The notes under the pieces are model-generated. The model saw only the letters and a list, made by a program, of their open reading frames with translations. It did not search any database and was not told the DNA's origin. A DNA stretch of 64,000 nt from Planoprotostelium fungivorum. Lineage: Eukaryota; Evosea; Variosea; Cavosteliida; Cavosteliaceae. A program made the position numbers and the translations under genes. The stretch's first letter is position 1; each line of letters opens with the position of its first letter. Shown here one piece after another: positions 24,677 to 35,715 of this stretch. The stretch is from positions 186,001 through 250,000 of the forward strand of contig MDYQ01000005.1 of assembly GCA_003024175.1 (NCBI GenBank), in the 5' to 3' direction.

Positions 24677-25178
24677 TTTTCTTCTCCTCTTCAGAGCTCC
24701 TGCGTAATGTCCTTTCACAAACGGTGCGTGAAGTCATCACCGCAGACGATCGTCGTCACATGCAGAAGGTGGATGGATTGATACCGCGCGTGGCTTGTCC
24801 AGTGAATCAAAGATGAGCTCACATGTTGAACCAACCGTTCTGCCACTCATGAATTGTATTCGTGGTGGATTGAGAGTTTTCAACGCACAAGGAATGCACA
24901 TTCAAACAGCAACATCACTCTGCTTGTGACGGCTCAACTCACGGAACTCACGCAGAAAATGACGGATAAGAACGAAGCTGTGATTGCAATTGGCATTCGG
25001 TTCGTTCACGTCGATGACGACGAGTTTTTATAGTTTATCTACAACGTTGTATATCGTTATTTAATTCTCCCGTTATCGCCAGAAAAATAGCTAAAGTTGT
25101 CCAAAAATCTTCTCATCACGGTAGAAAGGGTACAAAAAGGTTTCAGATGGCAAGCCGAGGTTATAGATGGTAAAAGAG
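24677..25178. other. Intergenic stretch between 5S and tRNA genes
   Basis: About 500 bp with no coding potential or RNA structure that I recognise. It contains the near-palindrome ATCTACAACGTTGTATAT at 25037-25054, one of the copies of the 10-mer described under findings. The tRNA terminator lies at its right edge. Confidence 0.5.
25172..25175 (-). terminator. RNA polymerase III T-run after tRNA-Asp
   Basis: On the minus strand the tRNA 3' end is followed by CTCTTTT. A run of four T is the usual Pol III termination signal. Confidence 0.7.
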
Positions 25179-25261
25179 CTCCCCGACCGGGAATTGAACC
25201 CGGGTCCCAAGCGATCTGCGTATATGACAGGCTTGTATACTCACCACTATACTATCGAGGA
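25179..25261 (-). tRNA. tRNA-Asp (GTC) with an 11-nt intron
   Basis: Minus strand. Acceptor TCCTCGA pairs with TCGGGGA (one G-T pair), with discriminator G at 25179. The D arm reads GTATAGTGGTGAGTAT. The T arm reads CCGGGTTCAATTCCCGG, an intact B box. The anticodon stem CAAGC/GCTTG encloses CTGTCA, giving anticodon GTC. Eleven extra bases (TATACGCAGAT) sit right after A37, the canonical position for nuclear tRNA introns. Removing them leaves a 72-nt tRNA that fits the Asp consensus. Intron removal would need the tRNA splicing endonuclease. Confidence 0.93.
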
Positions 25262-25713
25262 GTGGTGAGCAGCCGCAGTGATGGATGGTGCATTATGCAG
25301 GACGATTGCGCTGCACCCATCATTGTGGATTAAACCTGTGAGGCATATAAGACTGTATTATAGCCAGTAGAGGTCACTTAAGTAGACGGGGATTATTTAG
25401 GACTTGTAGGGCTCCTGTTGGAGTCCCACTATGATCTCAGCCTATCAAGTGAGGGCTCAAAGATGAAGTGATGATCCGCCGGATCAAGAAGGATAGAAAT
25501 GAATGAGAAGATGGGTCAGTTCACAGGATAGATCTCGGACGGATGTTCTGGGTTGGTAGAATGAAATATAGTCTTATAGAGGACAAAGGAATCGATGATG
25601 AAACATGTGAATGGATCCATTTTCGTACATATGAGTTCCGACTATATAGTCTCCATTTTATCGATATTATGTTATTTCCAATGAAACATTCATCTTTTAC
25701 ATTTTATCGACTC
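25262..25713. other. Intergenic stretch downstream of ARP6
   Basis: About 450 bp between the tRNA and the ARP6 stop codon. No protein homology is seen in any frame. A short imperfect hairpin (GGGCTCC...GGAGTCCC) lies near 25408-25426 but no known small RNA matches it. Confidence 0.4.
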
Positions 25714-27641
25714 TCAATTATACAGCTTCCTCAAGCAGTACAGACTTCCAGTCTCTTCGTAATCCTTTCTCGTGACAACACACTTGCTCCAATCCACTGC
25801 CTCCGGAAAATTCGACGCTCCGTCCCATGCGTATCTCACAGGGCTATTACGTATGAGTACGTTCGTCTACAACCCGCCTCACTCTTCCGGTATGGACACG
25901 TTGACCTGGTAACGACTGGATACCACACTCCTCAGCTCGAGCTCACTGGAATCTGCGATCAGCATCTGCGATGGAAATCGATCCCCTCACACTCTATCTC
26001 TGAATCCTCTGAAGCAAGCGCTGCCACCAGTCAGCAGGATGTTGTTGTAGAGGGCAGCATGCATGTCTGGGTGACAGCTCTCTACGCTCTGTATGATCGT
26101 CTCTGCGATACCGGCCTGATTGATTCCTGGTAGAGATGTGAGTGGAGAATTTTGGCGGGAACGGCCTCACCCTCGTTCTTGGGGTTGAACAGGATCTCCG
26201 GTATTGAGATACGCTCGTTGTTCAGCCTCAATATCTGCATCTTGGCCCTCTCCTCTGCGCTGAGAGAAGCTTTATCCTCCTGGTCAAAGTCAGCCGTTGA
26301 CTCGTACGTACCGTACGTACCAGTATGTACCCCACGTTGTGGTTTACGTAATCGGGTAATACGTAATCCACGGCCACCGTGTTTAAAGGACCCTTCTTCT
26401 TACAGACCTACCTCGTTTTAGTCCATCTACAACGATGTAGATCGTCACCTGTAATTCCTTGTAGAAATCGATCGGAACGTAACAGCACTTCTCCTTGATG
26501 AGATTCGTCAAATAAGTTTCCTCCAACAGATTCAATTGACGAAATGAAATGGCTTCTTTCATCGCGTTGGTTAAGAAACGACCCCCTACGTCGATCCTCT
26601 TGATGCCATAGTTGATCTACCCTCTTCAGTTTTCATACGAAGAGAAAAACGGTGATGAGATGCTGTGATGAGATACTGTGATGACATTGGGCAACGACAG
26701 TGAAGATGGTGAAATAGAGAATAAATCGAAATAAAAGGTTCACTTTTTGTAGATCGAAGAAAGGTACGACGTGGGTGAACGAAAATCCGCAATCTACAAC
26801 GAGGTGACAAGGAGATTTCGCGAAATTCTCGGTGATTCCCGCCTTTTTTCCCTGGAAGGCCGAGAAGAAGGGTGCTAGGGTAGGTGAGGGGGTGTCGTCG
26901 ATCTACAACGAGTCCAAACGAACCTGAGGCGGTGTACAGGGCGTCGAAGGCGTAATCTTCAAAGATGATCTCTGCCTGCACCTTCCTGACTGAATTTGGG
27001 TTGAAAATCGGCTCAGTCAACAGCAGCTGGAATTCTCTCGCGTCAAACTGTCGATGATCATGATCGGTATCACGATCGCCGTGCACGTCGATGATGGATG
27101 ATGTGAATGCGATGGACGATGATGTGAACGTGATGGATGATGAAGGGAAGACGTACCTCTCCCAAAGCGTAATCCCAAATTTCCTTCTGAGCATCCCAGT
27201 TGATGGGATATCCCTTTTAGACATCAGTTTCCTGTGTTCGACGATGGAGATGATGAGATGGATTACATATTGCTCGGATGACGAAGAGAGCATGATGTAT
27301 CAGATGTCTCACTCGATCGTGTGGCCTGCGAAACCAGACGCCCGCTTGAGATCTTGCCGTCTCTACGTCTCCCACGTAATTCTTTCTGTCTCCCTTCACT
27401 TTGGCTACATAATTACCGTGGCTCCTGATTTTCAATTAACGAAAAAGATAATGTGCAAATGTCTCCTTCCATCGTGATAGATGAGGGATTCTCAATGAAT
27501 CGAATCGAAAGGATGAGAAACGACTCCTATTGCAAGAGAATTGTGCGAATCGAATCACCTATATGTATCAGGTTTCCCTGCATATCCCCATTTGATACGA
27601 TCCGAACCATTATCGATCACGAGTGTCTTTAAGTGACTCAT
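25714..27641 (-). CDS. ARP6: Actin-related protein 6
   Basis: About nine minus-strand exons and about 410 residues, close to the human ARP6 length. It opens with the nucleotide-binding LKTLVIDNGSDRIKWGYAG. Then come GYPINWDAQKEIWDYALGE, LLLTEPIFNPNSV, VVDCGFSFTHVVPFF, GGRFLTNAMKEAISFRQL, DYVLPDY, RISIPEILFNP, NILLTGGSACFRGFRDR and a C-terminal YAWDGASNFPEAVDWSKCVV. ARP6 is a subunit of the SWR1/SRCAP remodeller that puts H2A.Z into nucleosomes. Large open frames on both strands here (for example 26586-27293) are shadows or include introns. The start codon lies 89 bp from the divergent FAD monooxygenase start. Two introns and one exon carry the CGTTGTAGAT 10-mer. Confidence 0.92.
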
Positions 27642-27730
27642 CGGTGATCATGAGACAACTGGCGCTCTCCTGATCTCTCCTCGTTGTAGTGAAGGTTGCA
27701 AAATCCGTGCGCATCATTGTACGACGTTGT
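27642..27730. promoter_or_regulatory. Shared promoter interval, ARP6 / FAD monooxygenase
   Basis: Only 89 bp separate two divergent start codons, so both 5' UTRs and promoters must fit or overlap here. No TATA box is evident. A near copy of the recurrent 10-mer (CGTTGTAG followed by TG) lies at about 27680. Confidence 0.5.
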
Positions 27731-29234
27731 ATGACGGAAAAAGTCATCATCATCGGGGCCGGATTGGGTGGATTGGCTCTCGCCCGAGGTCTTAAGACAA
27801 GTAACATTCCATTCACCATCTATGAATCCGATGTCAAGAACTGTGAGCTCACAGATTACCGCATCAGCGTCAATTCTATCGGTGGTCACGCCCTCAAAGA
27901 ACTCTTGTCACAAGATCTCTTTGATATCTTCCAATTGACATCGGCCATTCCTCTAAATCGCTTCCTCGTCGTAGATGGACAGCTCAACACACTCCTCGAA
28001 TCGAAGATGGAACGAAGAATGGATGTGCCACCAGAGGGATGCGATCGCGCAATGTCTCGATTACTCCTTCGCCAACTCTTATTGGTGAGCGTTTACACGA
28101 TGGATTCCCATCTCTCCTCATGTATCTCATAACCTTTCACAATTCCATCGATCTCATTTCATTGAAAGGAAGGTTTAGAAGACGACATCCATTTCGATCG
28201 AACATACGATCATCACGTAGAAGATGAAGACGGTCTCATCACAGTCCACCTCACAGACGGTACCACCGATCGATGTCTCATGTTAGTCGGTGCCGATGGC
28301 ATCATCTCGAGTGTTCGCAAACAGATCCTGCCTCACGCCAGACTCTACGACACCAAGATGATCGTCATCTCTGGCCGATGCCGTGATGGAGCATCCGTGG
28401 GAACCCTCCACGATGACAGCGTGGCGCACCTCCACGGCCCCAATGGGTCCGGCGGCGTCATCTACAACGCTCGTTACACCCCAATGGAAGAGATACTCCG
28501 TCAGCTCGATGACACACAGAGGAGCAAATTCAGTGGAGATCCACAGTCCCTCTTGCCTCGTTGTAGATCGATGATGATCGACGGAAGATACTGGAACCTG
28601 TGGTTTACGTCGGAGAAATTGCCGGAGAAATTCGTCAGGCTAGAAGGCTCAGAGATGTTGCCCATCGCCATAGACGTCACGAAACAAACGGGCTACAGCA
28701 CCTCCATCATCGACATGATCGAAGACAGTGACCCGCATTCTGTATTCTCCACTCCGGAGTGGAGCTGTGTTCCCATGGATCCGTGGGAACCCACGGCCGC
28801 CACGTTGCTAGGTGACGCCGTGCACGCGACGTCACGTGAGTCCGTCCTCTGTCGTTGGGGTTGAAAAAAAAACAGCCAGAGCAGGGTTCGAAGCCAACAC
28901 GACATTGAGAGACGCCGTGGTGCTCTGTGAGGCGATCCGCGACGTGTGGGACGACGCCACCTCCCCCAGCACCTCCCCCTCCGATCGGAAGCGTACGATA
29001 CGTACGGCCGTTGGGTTATACGAGAGGCAGATGAGAGAGTATGCTTATCCTCTGGTCATCGCATCGAGGAGCGACAATGGCATGTCATCTGTTCAAAGGA
29101 GCCCGACCGCTTCGTGGCTGACGGATTTGATGTTCAGAGCATCGTTGAAGTTGTTCAATTTGATACTGCCCGTGAGAAATCTTTCGAGCTGGATGGATCA
29201 CACAGCGGGAACACAAAGAGAGAAGAGAGAATAG
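27731..29234 (+). CDS. FAD-dependent aromatic-ring-hydroxylase-type monooxygenase
   Basis: Three exons and about 455 residues. The N-terminus is a textbook Rossmann FAD site (KVIIIGAGLGGLALARGL). DGTTDRCLMLVGADGIISSV matches the DG motif that contacts FAD and NAD(P)H. LLGDAVHATSP, completed across the last intron, is the GD motif binding the FAD ribityl chain. This is the PHBH-like group A flavoprotein monooxygenase fold. The substrate is not predictable. No signal or membrane segment is seen, so it is probably cytosolic. It is divergently paired with ARP6 with only 89 bp between starts, which reflects compact packing more than shared function. Confidence 0.87.
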
Positions 29235-29446
29235 AAAGTTGAGATGTTCTGTGAAGCTTCATCCCCGCCGTGTGGTAGCACGTCTTGTACCGTGAGGCAG
29301 GGCGTTAGTTAACGAGAAGGAGACGGTAAGGAGCAAAAAGTCCAAAGTAGCCGGCTGACAACCGAAGCCTCGTGTCGTGACACGAAAAACGTTTGGAAAA
29401 AAAAGTACAAGACTTCATTTTTTTCCGCGATCATCGCGAAACACAC

Positions 29447-31424
29447 ATGAGCATCCAAAAGGGCACCATGCATCAACCAGACGAAGAAGAGACGGCGCAC
29501 CTGATACCATCTAAACCACCCCCATCGATTCGTTACTCTGCGGGAGGACATCGATTCATCGATGAAAATGATGATGGGATCCAGCACCACAGCAATGGAT
29601 CCTTCTTTGGAACCACATTCAACATCATGACGTGTGTGATTGGCTCTGGAATTCTTCTATTGCGTGAGTCGACCACCATCGGGAAGATCATAACCCGACG
29701 CCATTCCATCTGCTGACTCAGAGAAGCTTCCGCCTTCGAAGAATGTGGCGTAGCGCTTGCTGCTATTCTTCTCGCCGGTTTGACTCTGGTATCCATCTAT
29801 ACCATCAACCTTTTGATCAAATGCTCTGAGGTCTCAGGCTCAAAGACATATCAAGAGGTGTGTCATATATTTATTCTCTCTCCCCTCTTCTCACGTAACA
29901 TCAGGTAGCATTCACAGCATATGGTCTGCCGGGGACACGTCTGGCCAAGTTCTTCCTCTTCCTCAACTTGTTTGGCACTCTGTCAGCGTATTGCAAGATC
30001 ATGGGAGATCTTGCGTATCCTGTGGCTGAATATGCCCTGCATGATCATTGGTACACAGATGCAAGGACACTCTCGGCTGCTCTATTGGTCTTCATTGTAT
30101 TACCACTCGCTTTCTTCTCTAAGATCCATCAGGTGCACCATCGAATCCATCATCCTACGTTCTAAAATCGCACAGTTAGAGAAGACATCTATTCTCGCCA
30201 TCTTGTCCGTTCTCGTCGTCCTCTTTCTTGTCGTCTTCAGGTCATTTCGAATCATCCATCTTCATCTCACACAATCACAGGTCCATCCAGCATCTCGTTC
30301 ACAACGGAACGGGTTCCGTCCACATCTTCCGTTTCGAAAACATCAAAGGCATCGCGAGATCGGTCCCCCTCTTTGCATTCGCAGCTGGATGTCAGACGCA
30401 GATCATTCCCATCTTTAATGAGCTAAAACCTGCTCTCCGCGAGAGGAATGCCATCAAGCCCATCGTCTATCTCAGCAATGCGAATTGTTTCGCTGTTTAC
30501 GTCATCATTGCCGTCTTCGGTTACCTCCAATTCGGTGGTGAAACCTGTGACAACATCGTCAGCAATTATGCAGACAGCGACATCATCGCCATCATCGGCC
30601 GTGTGTCCATGGTGAGTCTGCATCCTCTATACTACCTCTCATCGATGACCATCGTGATGTCTAAAGATTCTCATCGTCTCCACAGGCGGCACACGTAGCT
30701 CTGGCTTTCCCTCTCCAATTGTGGCCCTGCAGAAACATTCTGGACAGCTTCTTCTTTGACCCCAACGACAATCGCTTCCAGACACTGCGACACACTGGAG
30801 AGACGATCTTCCTCTTGGTCTCCTCTTACGGATTGTCCATCACCACCAAAAAGATCGACGTCATCTTTGGTAATCATCATCATCCTGCTCTCATTTTGAA
30901 CATGGAACATCAGACAAATTTTTTACACCGAAAATGATTTTCAACTCTCATCTGATCTCATCATCAGGTTTCACGGGTGACATCACTACCATCGTCAACT
31001 TTGTCCTCCCCTGCCTCTTCTTCTTGAAGTTGNCACCAAAAAGATCGACGTCATCTTTGGTAATCATCATCATCCTGCTCTCATTTTGAACATGGAACAA
31101 CAGACAATTTTTTTACACCGAAAATGAATATATTAGCATGGGATTTTCAACTCTCATCTGATCTCATCATCAGGTTTCACGGGTGACATCACTACCATCG
31201 TCAACTTTGTCCTCCCCTGCCTCTTCTTCTTGAAGTTGGCCGAGCGCATCACCATCACGAAGAAGATCGCATGCTGGGCCGTCATCATCTTAGGTATCGC
31301 CGTCGGCCTCCTTTCGTGAGTCGAAGAGGTCAACAGATGCATGCTGACATGATGCAGTTTGGGCATCCAGATCTGGGATTTGGCTGACAAGCCAGATACG
31401 AAACCGTGTAAACCTTCCAATTGA
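29447..31424 (+). CDS. Amino acid/auxin permease family transporter (SLC38-like)
   Basis: About eight exons, roughly 470 residues. After a polar N-terminus (DEEETAHLIPSKPPP) comes the family entry helix FNIMTCVIGSGILLL, then about ten further hydrophobic segments, including FAAGCQTQIIPIFNEL and NCFAVYVIIAVFGYLQFGG. These patterns fit AAAP transporters, which carry neutral amino acids with Na+ or H+ across the plasma or lysosomal membrane. The start at 29447 precedes the acidic N-tail. The last exons are disturbed by an assembly duplication around the N at 31033; read past it, the protein ends TKPCKPSN. AATAAA at 31485-31490 is a plausible polyadenylation signal. Confidence 0.85.
30844..31238 (+). 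repeat. Near-identical tandem copies flanking an N (assembly artefact)
   Basis: 30844-31032 and 31034-31238 are almost the same sequence: the end of one exon, an intron and the start of the next exon of the transporter. They differ by point changes and by a short insertion in the intron (TATATTAGCATG-like) in the second copy. The single N at 31033 separates them. This fits two haplotypes laid end to end at a scaffold join better than a real duplication. Confidence 0.8.
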
Positions 31425-31493
31425 ATCCATAAAGATACATAACCGTCTGTCTCGATCATGTGGCGTCTTTCTATTCGTATCTATAATAAACAT

Positions 31494-33262
31494 TTATTGC
31501 ATGATGGTGTTGCCCAACCGAGGTGACGATACCGCCGGCTCTGTGACGACAAAGAGGTCGTGAAGGGGAACGTGGTCCGTTCGCATGCGATGGATAGACA
31601 AGCCGATAGACTTCTCCACTTCTTCTCTTCTTCCCACCGACAACTGAAATTCGTCTCAACAAGACACCATCACTCGGATGAGCTCACCTCTTTCGCTCTG
31701 GACTCCAACTTGTCTGCGTCACACACGATGAACTTGCAATCACCTCCCATGGTCGAATGACAGAAGGATTCCGCGCATGCGAGGTCCGTGTGAAGAGCTG
31801 AAGAGCACCATCCTCCCAAATAGCCGGCTGTGAAAGCGCAGGTCTGTTGTGACGGATGACATTCTTTATCCACGCACTCGCAACCGTTTTCGAGCCGAAA
31901 GAGAAGAGTCTTACGATTGCTCTGTCATCACGTCAATCACCATCGAAAGAGGACGATCGTTGAGGATTGTGATGGAGGTGCGATCGATGTGATGAGGTCT
32001 CCACTACCTTGATGACGGTATCAGACATGATAGAGAGTCGTCCGAATCCCCTCTCAGTGAAGACATTTGATAATTCCATCAGTCTCGATCTCAGATCCGA
32101 TGTCTCTTGATCGTCATATCTCTTCCCGTCGATGAGTCCTGCATGGCGACCCATCTCCGTCAGATACTTTGCCGCAAGAAGAGCATGAGAGGTCTCGTTC
32201 TATAAAGATATCAGAATAACATCATGCAAGGATGCTCCTCACCTTTCCCGCCTTCTCAAAGTATGCGTAAAACTCGGAGAAAACTCCACACCGTACAGCC
32301 CACTGACGCTGTACATCCTTGCCGAATCGAATGCTTCCGTCACTGCTGTCGATGACGGGAGACCTCTCTCGATGATCGGTCGTGGGCTCCATCATGGGGA
32401 CGATCTTCTCCTCTGTTGGACTGTTGTTCCTGGAATTCGACCGGAAGAATCTCAAGCTCGCTTTGAACCTCCAACCGGAAGCATCGACTGCATCATCGAT
32501 CAGCACAGAAGGAGACATCCAATGGATTACCTCTCTTTGTCTCCGCAGGAAGCTTACCGGGCTTGATCAATTGATATCGACTCGCTTTGATCGGCTCACA
32601 CTGTTTCAAGTGAGCAGGCGTAAAATTTGAAAATCTTCTCACAGTGGATCCGCCGTTCAAACTGTCCTGCGAGATCACCTTGTCGATCTGCTCTTGACTT
32701 CCCACGACAAACTGACAGATCGTGGAGCTACATCTCCGCTCCCACGCCGTCACGTCACTGTCTGTGAAGAATGAGTGGGAACTCTTCCCAACGGGACGAC
32801 TCACTCGTCGATCGCGATCTCCAACCTGCGGCGTAACCGGCAGACAATAGACAAGCTCTTTCTCTCTCCTCTCCAATCTGAGTCAATTCGAACCGTTGCT
32901 CCTCGTTGTTATTTCCGGCTGTCAATATTGAGAATTTTGAGGACAAGACGAGAGGCTCACTCCACGTCCTTATTTTGCCTAAACCATGTCGAAAGCTTTG
33001 GATCTGCCAGCGGTTCTGTCGATCGGATGGAATCTGGATAAGAGTGAGTTGTCAATCATCACAAGGTGAATCGTACTCCTCTTGCGATGTGATGACAATC
33101 GCTGGAACCTGCCACGTAAGCGAAAGTGTAGAGGAAACTCCTGAACAGATCGGCGTTAGATGTGATATCGTCGGACGATTTCTGTTCATTGATGGTGCCG
33201 TCGACGAAACCAAATGAAGAGAGACTGTCTGCGTTCAATAGCGTGTGATTCAACATATTCAC
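31494..33262 (-). CDS. Tandem V4R-domain protein (probably 3' part of RasGEF gene)
   Basis: About eight minus-strand exons, about 480 residues, ending GNTIMQ at 31494. Two V4R (4-vinyl-reductase) sensor domains can be read. Domain 1 runs from FRHGLGKIRTWSEP through ACLLSAGYAAGW to ERRCSSTICQFVVGS. Domain 2 runs from GFGRLSIMSD through TCAFTAGYLGGWCSSAL to AESFCHSTMGGDCKFIV. Both keep the Cys-x(6)-G-x(2)-G core and the E-x(2)-C-x(5,7)-C-x-F end of the family. V4R domains bind small molecules or metals in bacterial regulators such as XylR-type activators. The first exon has an ATG at 33256, but the upstream RasGEF frame can be spliced straight into it by a 111-base intron (33373-33263). I therefore favour one fused gene. 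Ligand and function are unknown. Confidence 0.65.
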
Positions 33263-35283
33263 CTCAGTAGGATGACCCTCTCTCCATTCATCTTACAACT
33301 TGCATCGACCGGGTTGGTGACGATCTTTGTGAGCTGTCCTGTGTCATTCGTGCCTTGATGTCTCTCTCATCACCTCCATCTTCGGTTCGAATGTGATGTT
33401 CCTCTTGCTCGTCGTGTGATGAAGAGTCAGGGATCGCGGAGAACTCGTCAGGTGATTGCTCGATGATCGACTGACGAGCGCCGGTCTCTCCCTCATGGTG
33501 TGTAATCTATCTTGAAACATCTCGTCAATCGAGTGGGAATCATTTCAAACTCACCAGAGTGATCCATCTTGGGTGATGCCATCTCAGTGATGGTGCTGCT
33601 TCGAGCGCTGGGAGACTTTCTAAAGATGCTTCCTGCCCTGCTCCTTCCCTCGATCTGCATCATAAGATCAGATGTCCATTTCATTTCATTCATTTCAAAC
33701 GATCTTACCAGATTCTCAGATTCTCCCCAGGCGGCCGCCTCCGCTTTCACCGATAGACGATAGATGTCGTCGTCTTTCTCGACCAACGTCAGCCCGCTTA
33801 AGAACTCCGTCAGCTGCTCCTGTCGGATCATCAGAGGTCAGATCTCTTCCTCTCTTCTCACGGGAAAGGCCGGCAATCTGAACGCCTCCTTCTGGTAAGA
33901 CATCATGACGTCACATCGGTCGCTGATGCTGCGGCATACGGAGAAGTCGATCTTGCCGTTCGAATCGATGGAAGGATTCTCTGCTACGAACGTGAGGTCT
34001 CTGAGAAAGACCCCCACGTAAGGTAAGAGTGGTCCCTTGTGCTCGGCAAGTGCCGCGTTGTAGTTGCGAAAATTTCCCACGGGTAGGAACAAGGCGTCGA
34101 GTTTGTTGAAGTCGTCCGAGTGGCGCTCGTCTAATCTGGACCACAGTCCTCTCAGTCTCTGAATGCCGAAGCTGTTGAGACCAGACACGATGGCCAGGGT
34201 GGCGTCGAAATTTCCGATTTTCGTCAGACGCTGAGGAGGTGAGTTGCATCGTCTTGTCCGATCGATCACCTTTGCGATGCGGATCATCTTCTGTAGGACT
34301 GCACGTTGTAGAGCACCTTCTTTTTGTATGAGAATCTCATTGATGACCCAATGGCTGATGCGATTGAACATCTCGATCATGTGATCGAGAGGTGATTCAG
34401 GTGTGACCTCTTGGCCAGAAGAGTCCTTCGACTGTTCCGATTAGTTGAGATGTACAGCTGATGACGTTACCTTCCCGACCCAATGGATCTTTCGCAACAG
34501 ATCGACTGGTCTGATCTGGATGAAGCACGTCCACTGCTGTAACGTGAGAGCTCCGGCGATATCGTCACAGGTAACCCGCACGAAGTTTGGTAATAGAGTG
34601 GGCTCGGCGTTGGGAGATTCTAAGAGGGTACAGAATGCCTCATTCTGTCGAGATCATTAGACACCATGTCGTGGGTGACGGTGATGACGGGTCCTCACAT
34701 CGGCATCGTATGGTGCGATGAGGAGCGAGTTACTGTCCGGAGGCAATATCTCCATCTGTCTACCGTTGAAGCTAGAGAAGGGGGAGCGGAAAGACTGAGT
34801 GCGTCAGGTGGCATGAAGTCTTGGGTCGCCCACCTTCAGCACCAGGAGCTTGACTTCGTTCTTGTGAGGCAACCGATCCACTATGCTGATGATCTTCCCT
34901 CGAATCTTTGCAGATATGTCTTCGTTGAAAAGTCTTATCCATGCGATCATGAATTCAGATAAACTATAAATGTCAATAAATGTATTTCGCATTCACATCA
35001 GGAGCTCACTGCTCGACGATCGCTGTCTGTTTCTTCAGTTGAACGACACTATTTTGGGTCAAGGAAAGAACGTAGATTATGACGGAGGGAGGATACAGTG
35101 CATACCACAGCTGGAACAGATCGTCTGATGTGATGAACCTTCTGTATGTTAAGAGGAGCGCCCGCGTGTCCGCTGTTGACATCAGTTTCCCTCCATCTCT
35201 GTGATCTCACATCCATCTCTCGATGCGCTGCACATCACATTCTTTGCCAGAGTAAGCATGTTTTCGTATTTCGTGTCGTCCAT
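33263..35283 (-). CDS. Ras guanine nucleotide exchange factor (RasGEF_N + CDC25)
   Basis: Minus strand from ATG 35283. The short N-terminal region leads into a RasGEF_N segment (LLLTYRRFITSDDLFQL, then FMIAWIRLFNEDISAKIRG). The CDC25 catalytic domain follows: TLQQWTCFIQIRPVDLLRK, MIEMFNRISHWVINEIL, the LTKIGNFDATLAIVSGLNS core with FDA/N-S residues that grip Ras switch regions, RLRGLW, GPLLPYVGVFLRDLTF. It catalyses GDP release from Ras-type GTPases, typically in chemotaxis, macropinocytosis and growth control in amoebae. After the catalytic domain a Ser-rich, basic linker (RSRAGSIFRKSPSARSS) appears. The 3' end is uncertain: it either stops near 33259-33290, or splices on into the V4R exons, which start within a few bases. 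RasGEF identity is firm; its extent is not. Confidence 0.82.
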
Positions 35284-35715
35284 GTTGTTGGCTTGCGTAT
35301 GATGCAGAATATAAACCGACCGGTGCAACTTTTCCTTACTTTGGAGGATTCAGAAGGGCACGAGGCCTCCATTACGCGAAACACCACCAGCGTCGAATGC
35401 TACCACCCTTAAATCTATGGAGGTCGTGTCACGAGTGTCAGATTGACTCCACCGGATGGAGAGGTACGTCCCTTACGCTGCTATCTGGGTCCCCTTTGCA
35501 CAGTAATGAACGTGTTACCGTGAAGCTTTGCATTACATCTAACGTCCATCTGGTCTATTTTATGCGTTCAGATCAGTCGATCATCACGTGATAGTGCATC
35601 GTCCCCCGACCTCTTAAGAGACGGCTGACCTCCGATTGGATCAAGCTCTTGGAACCGCTTGAAATGTTTCACAGAACGTTCGAATTCGACTTTAATGTAC
35701 AAGATTTTGAAGAAT
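35284..35715. other. Intergenic region upstream of RasGEF
   Basis: 432 bp between the RasGEF start (minus) and the zinc-finger stop (minus). Short plus-strand open frames here have no start context or homology. Nothing recognisable was found. Confidence 0.45.

Noticed and set aside
26586-27293. 235-codon minus-strand ORF
   Set aside because: It mixes true ARP6 exon sequence in the wrong frame with introns; the conserved ARP6 motifs lie in other frames of the same strand.
33059-33262. A second RasGEF_N domain before the V4R domains
   Set aside because: The segment LFRSFLYTFAY looks faintly similar, but the key LTYRxF pattern is missing and V4R-type motifs follow directly.
34660-34962. Plus-strand ORF over the RasGEF exons
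   Set aside because: It is antisense to clearly conserved RasGEF exons and has no recognisable motifs.
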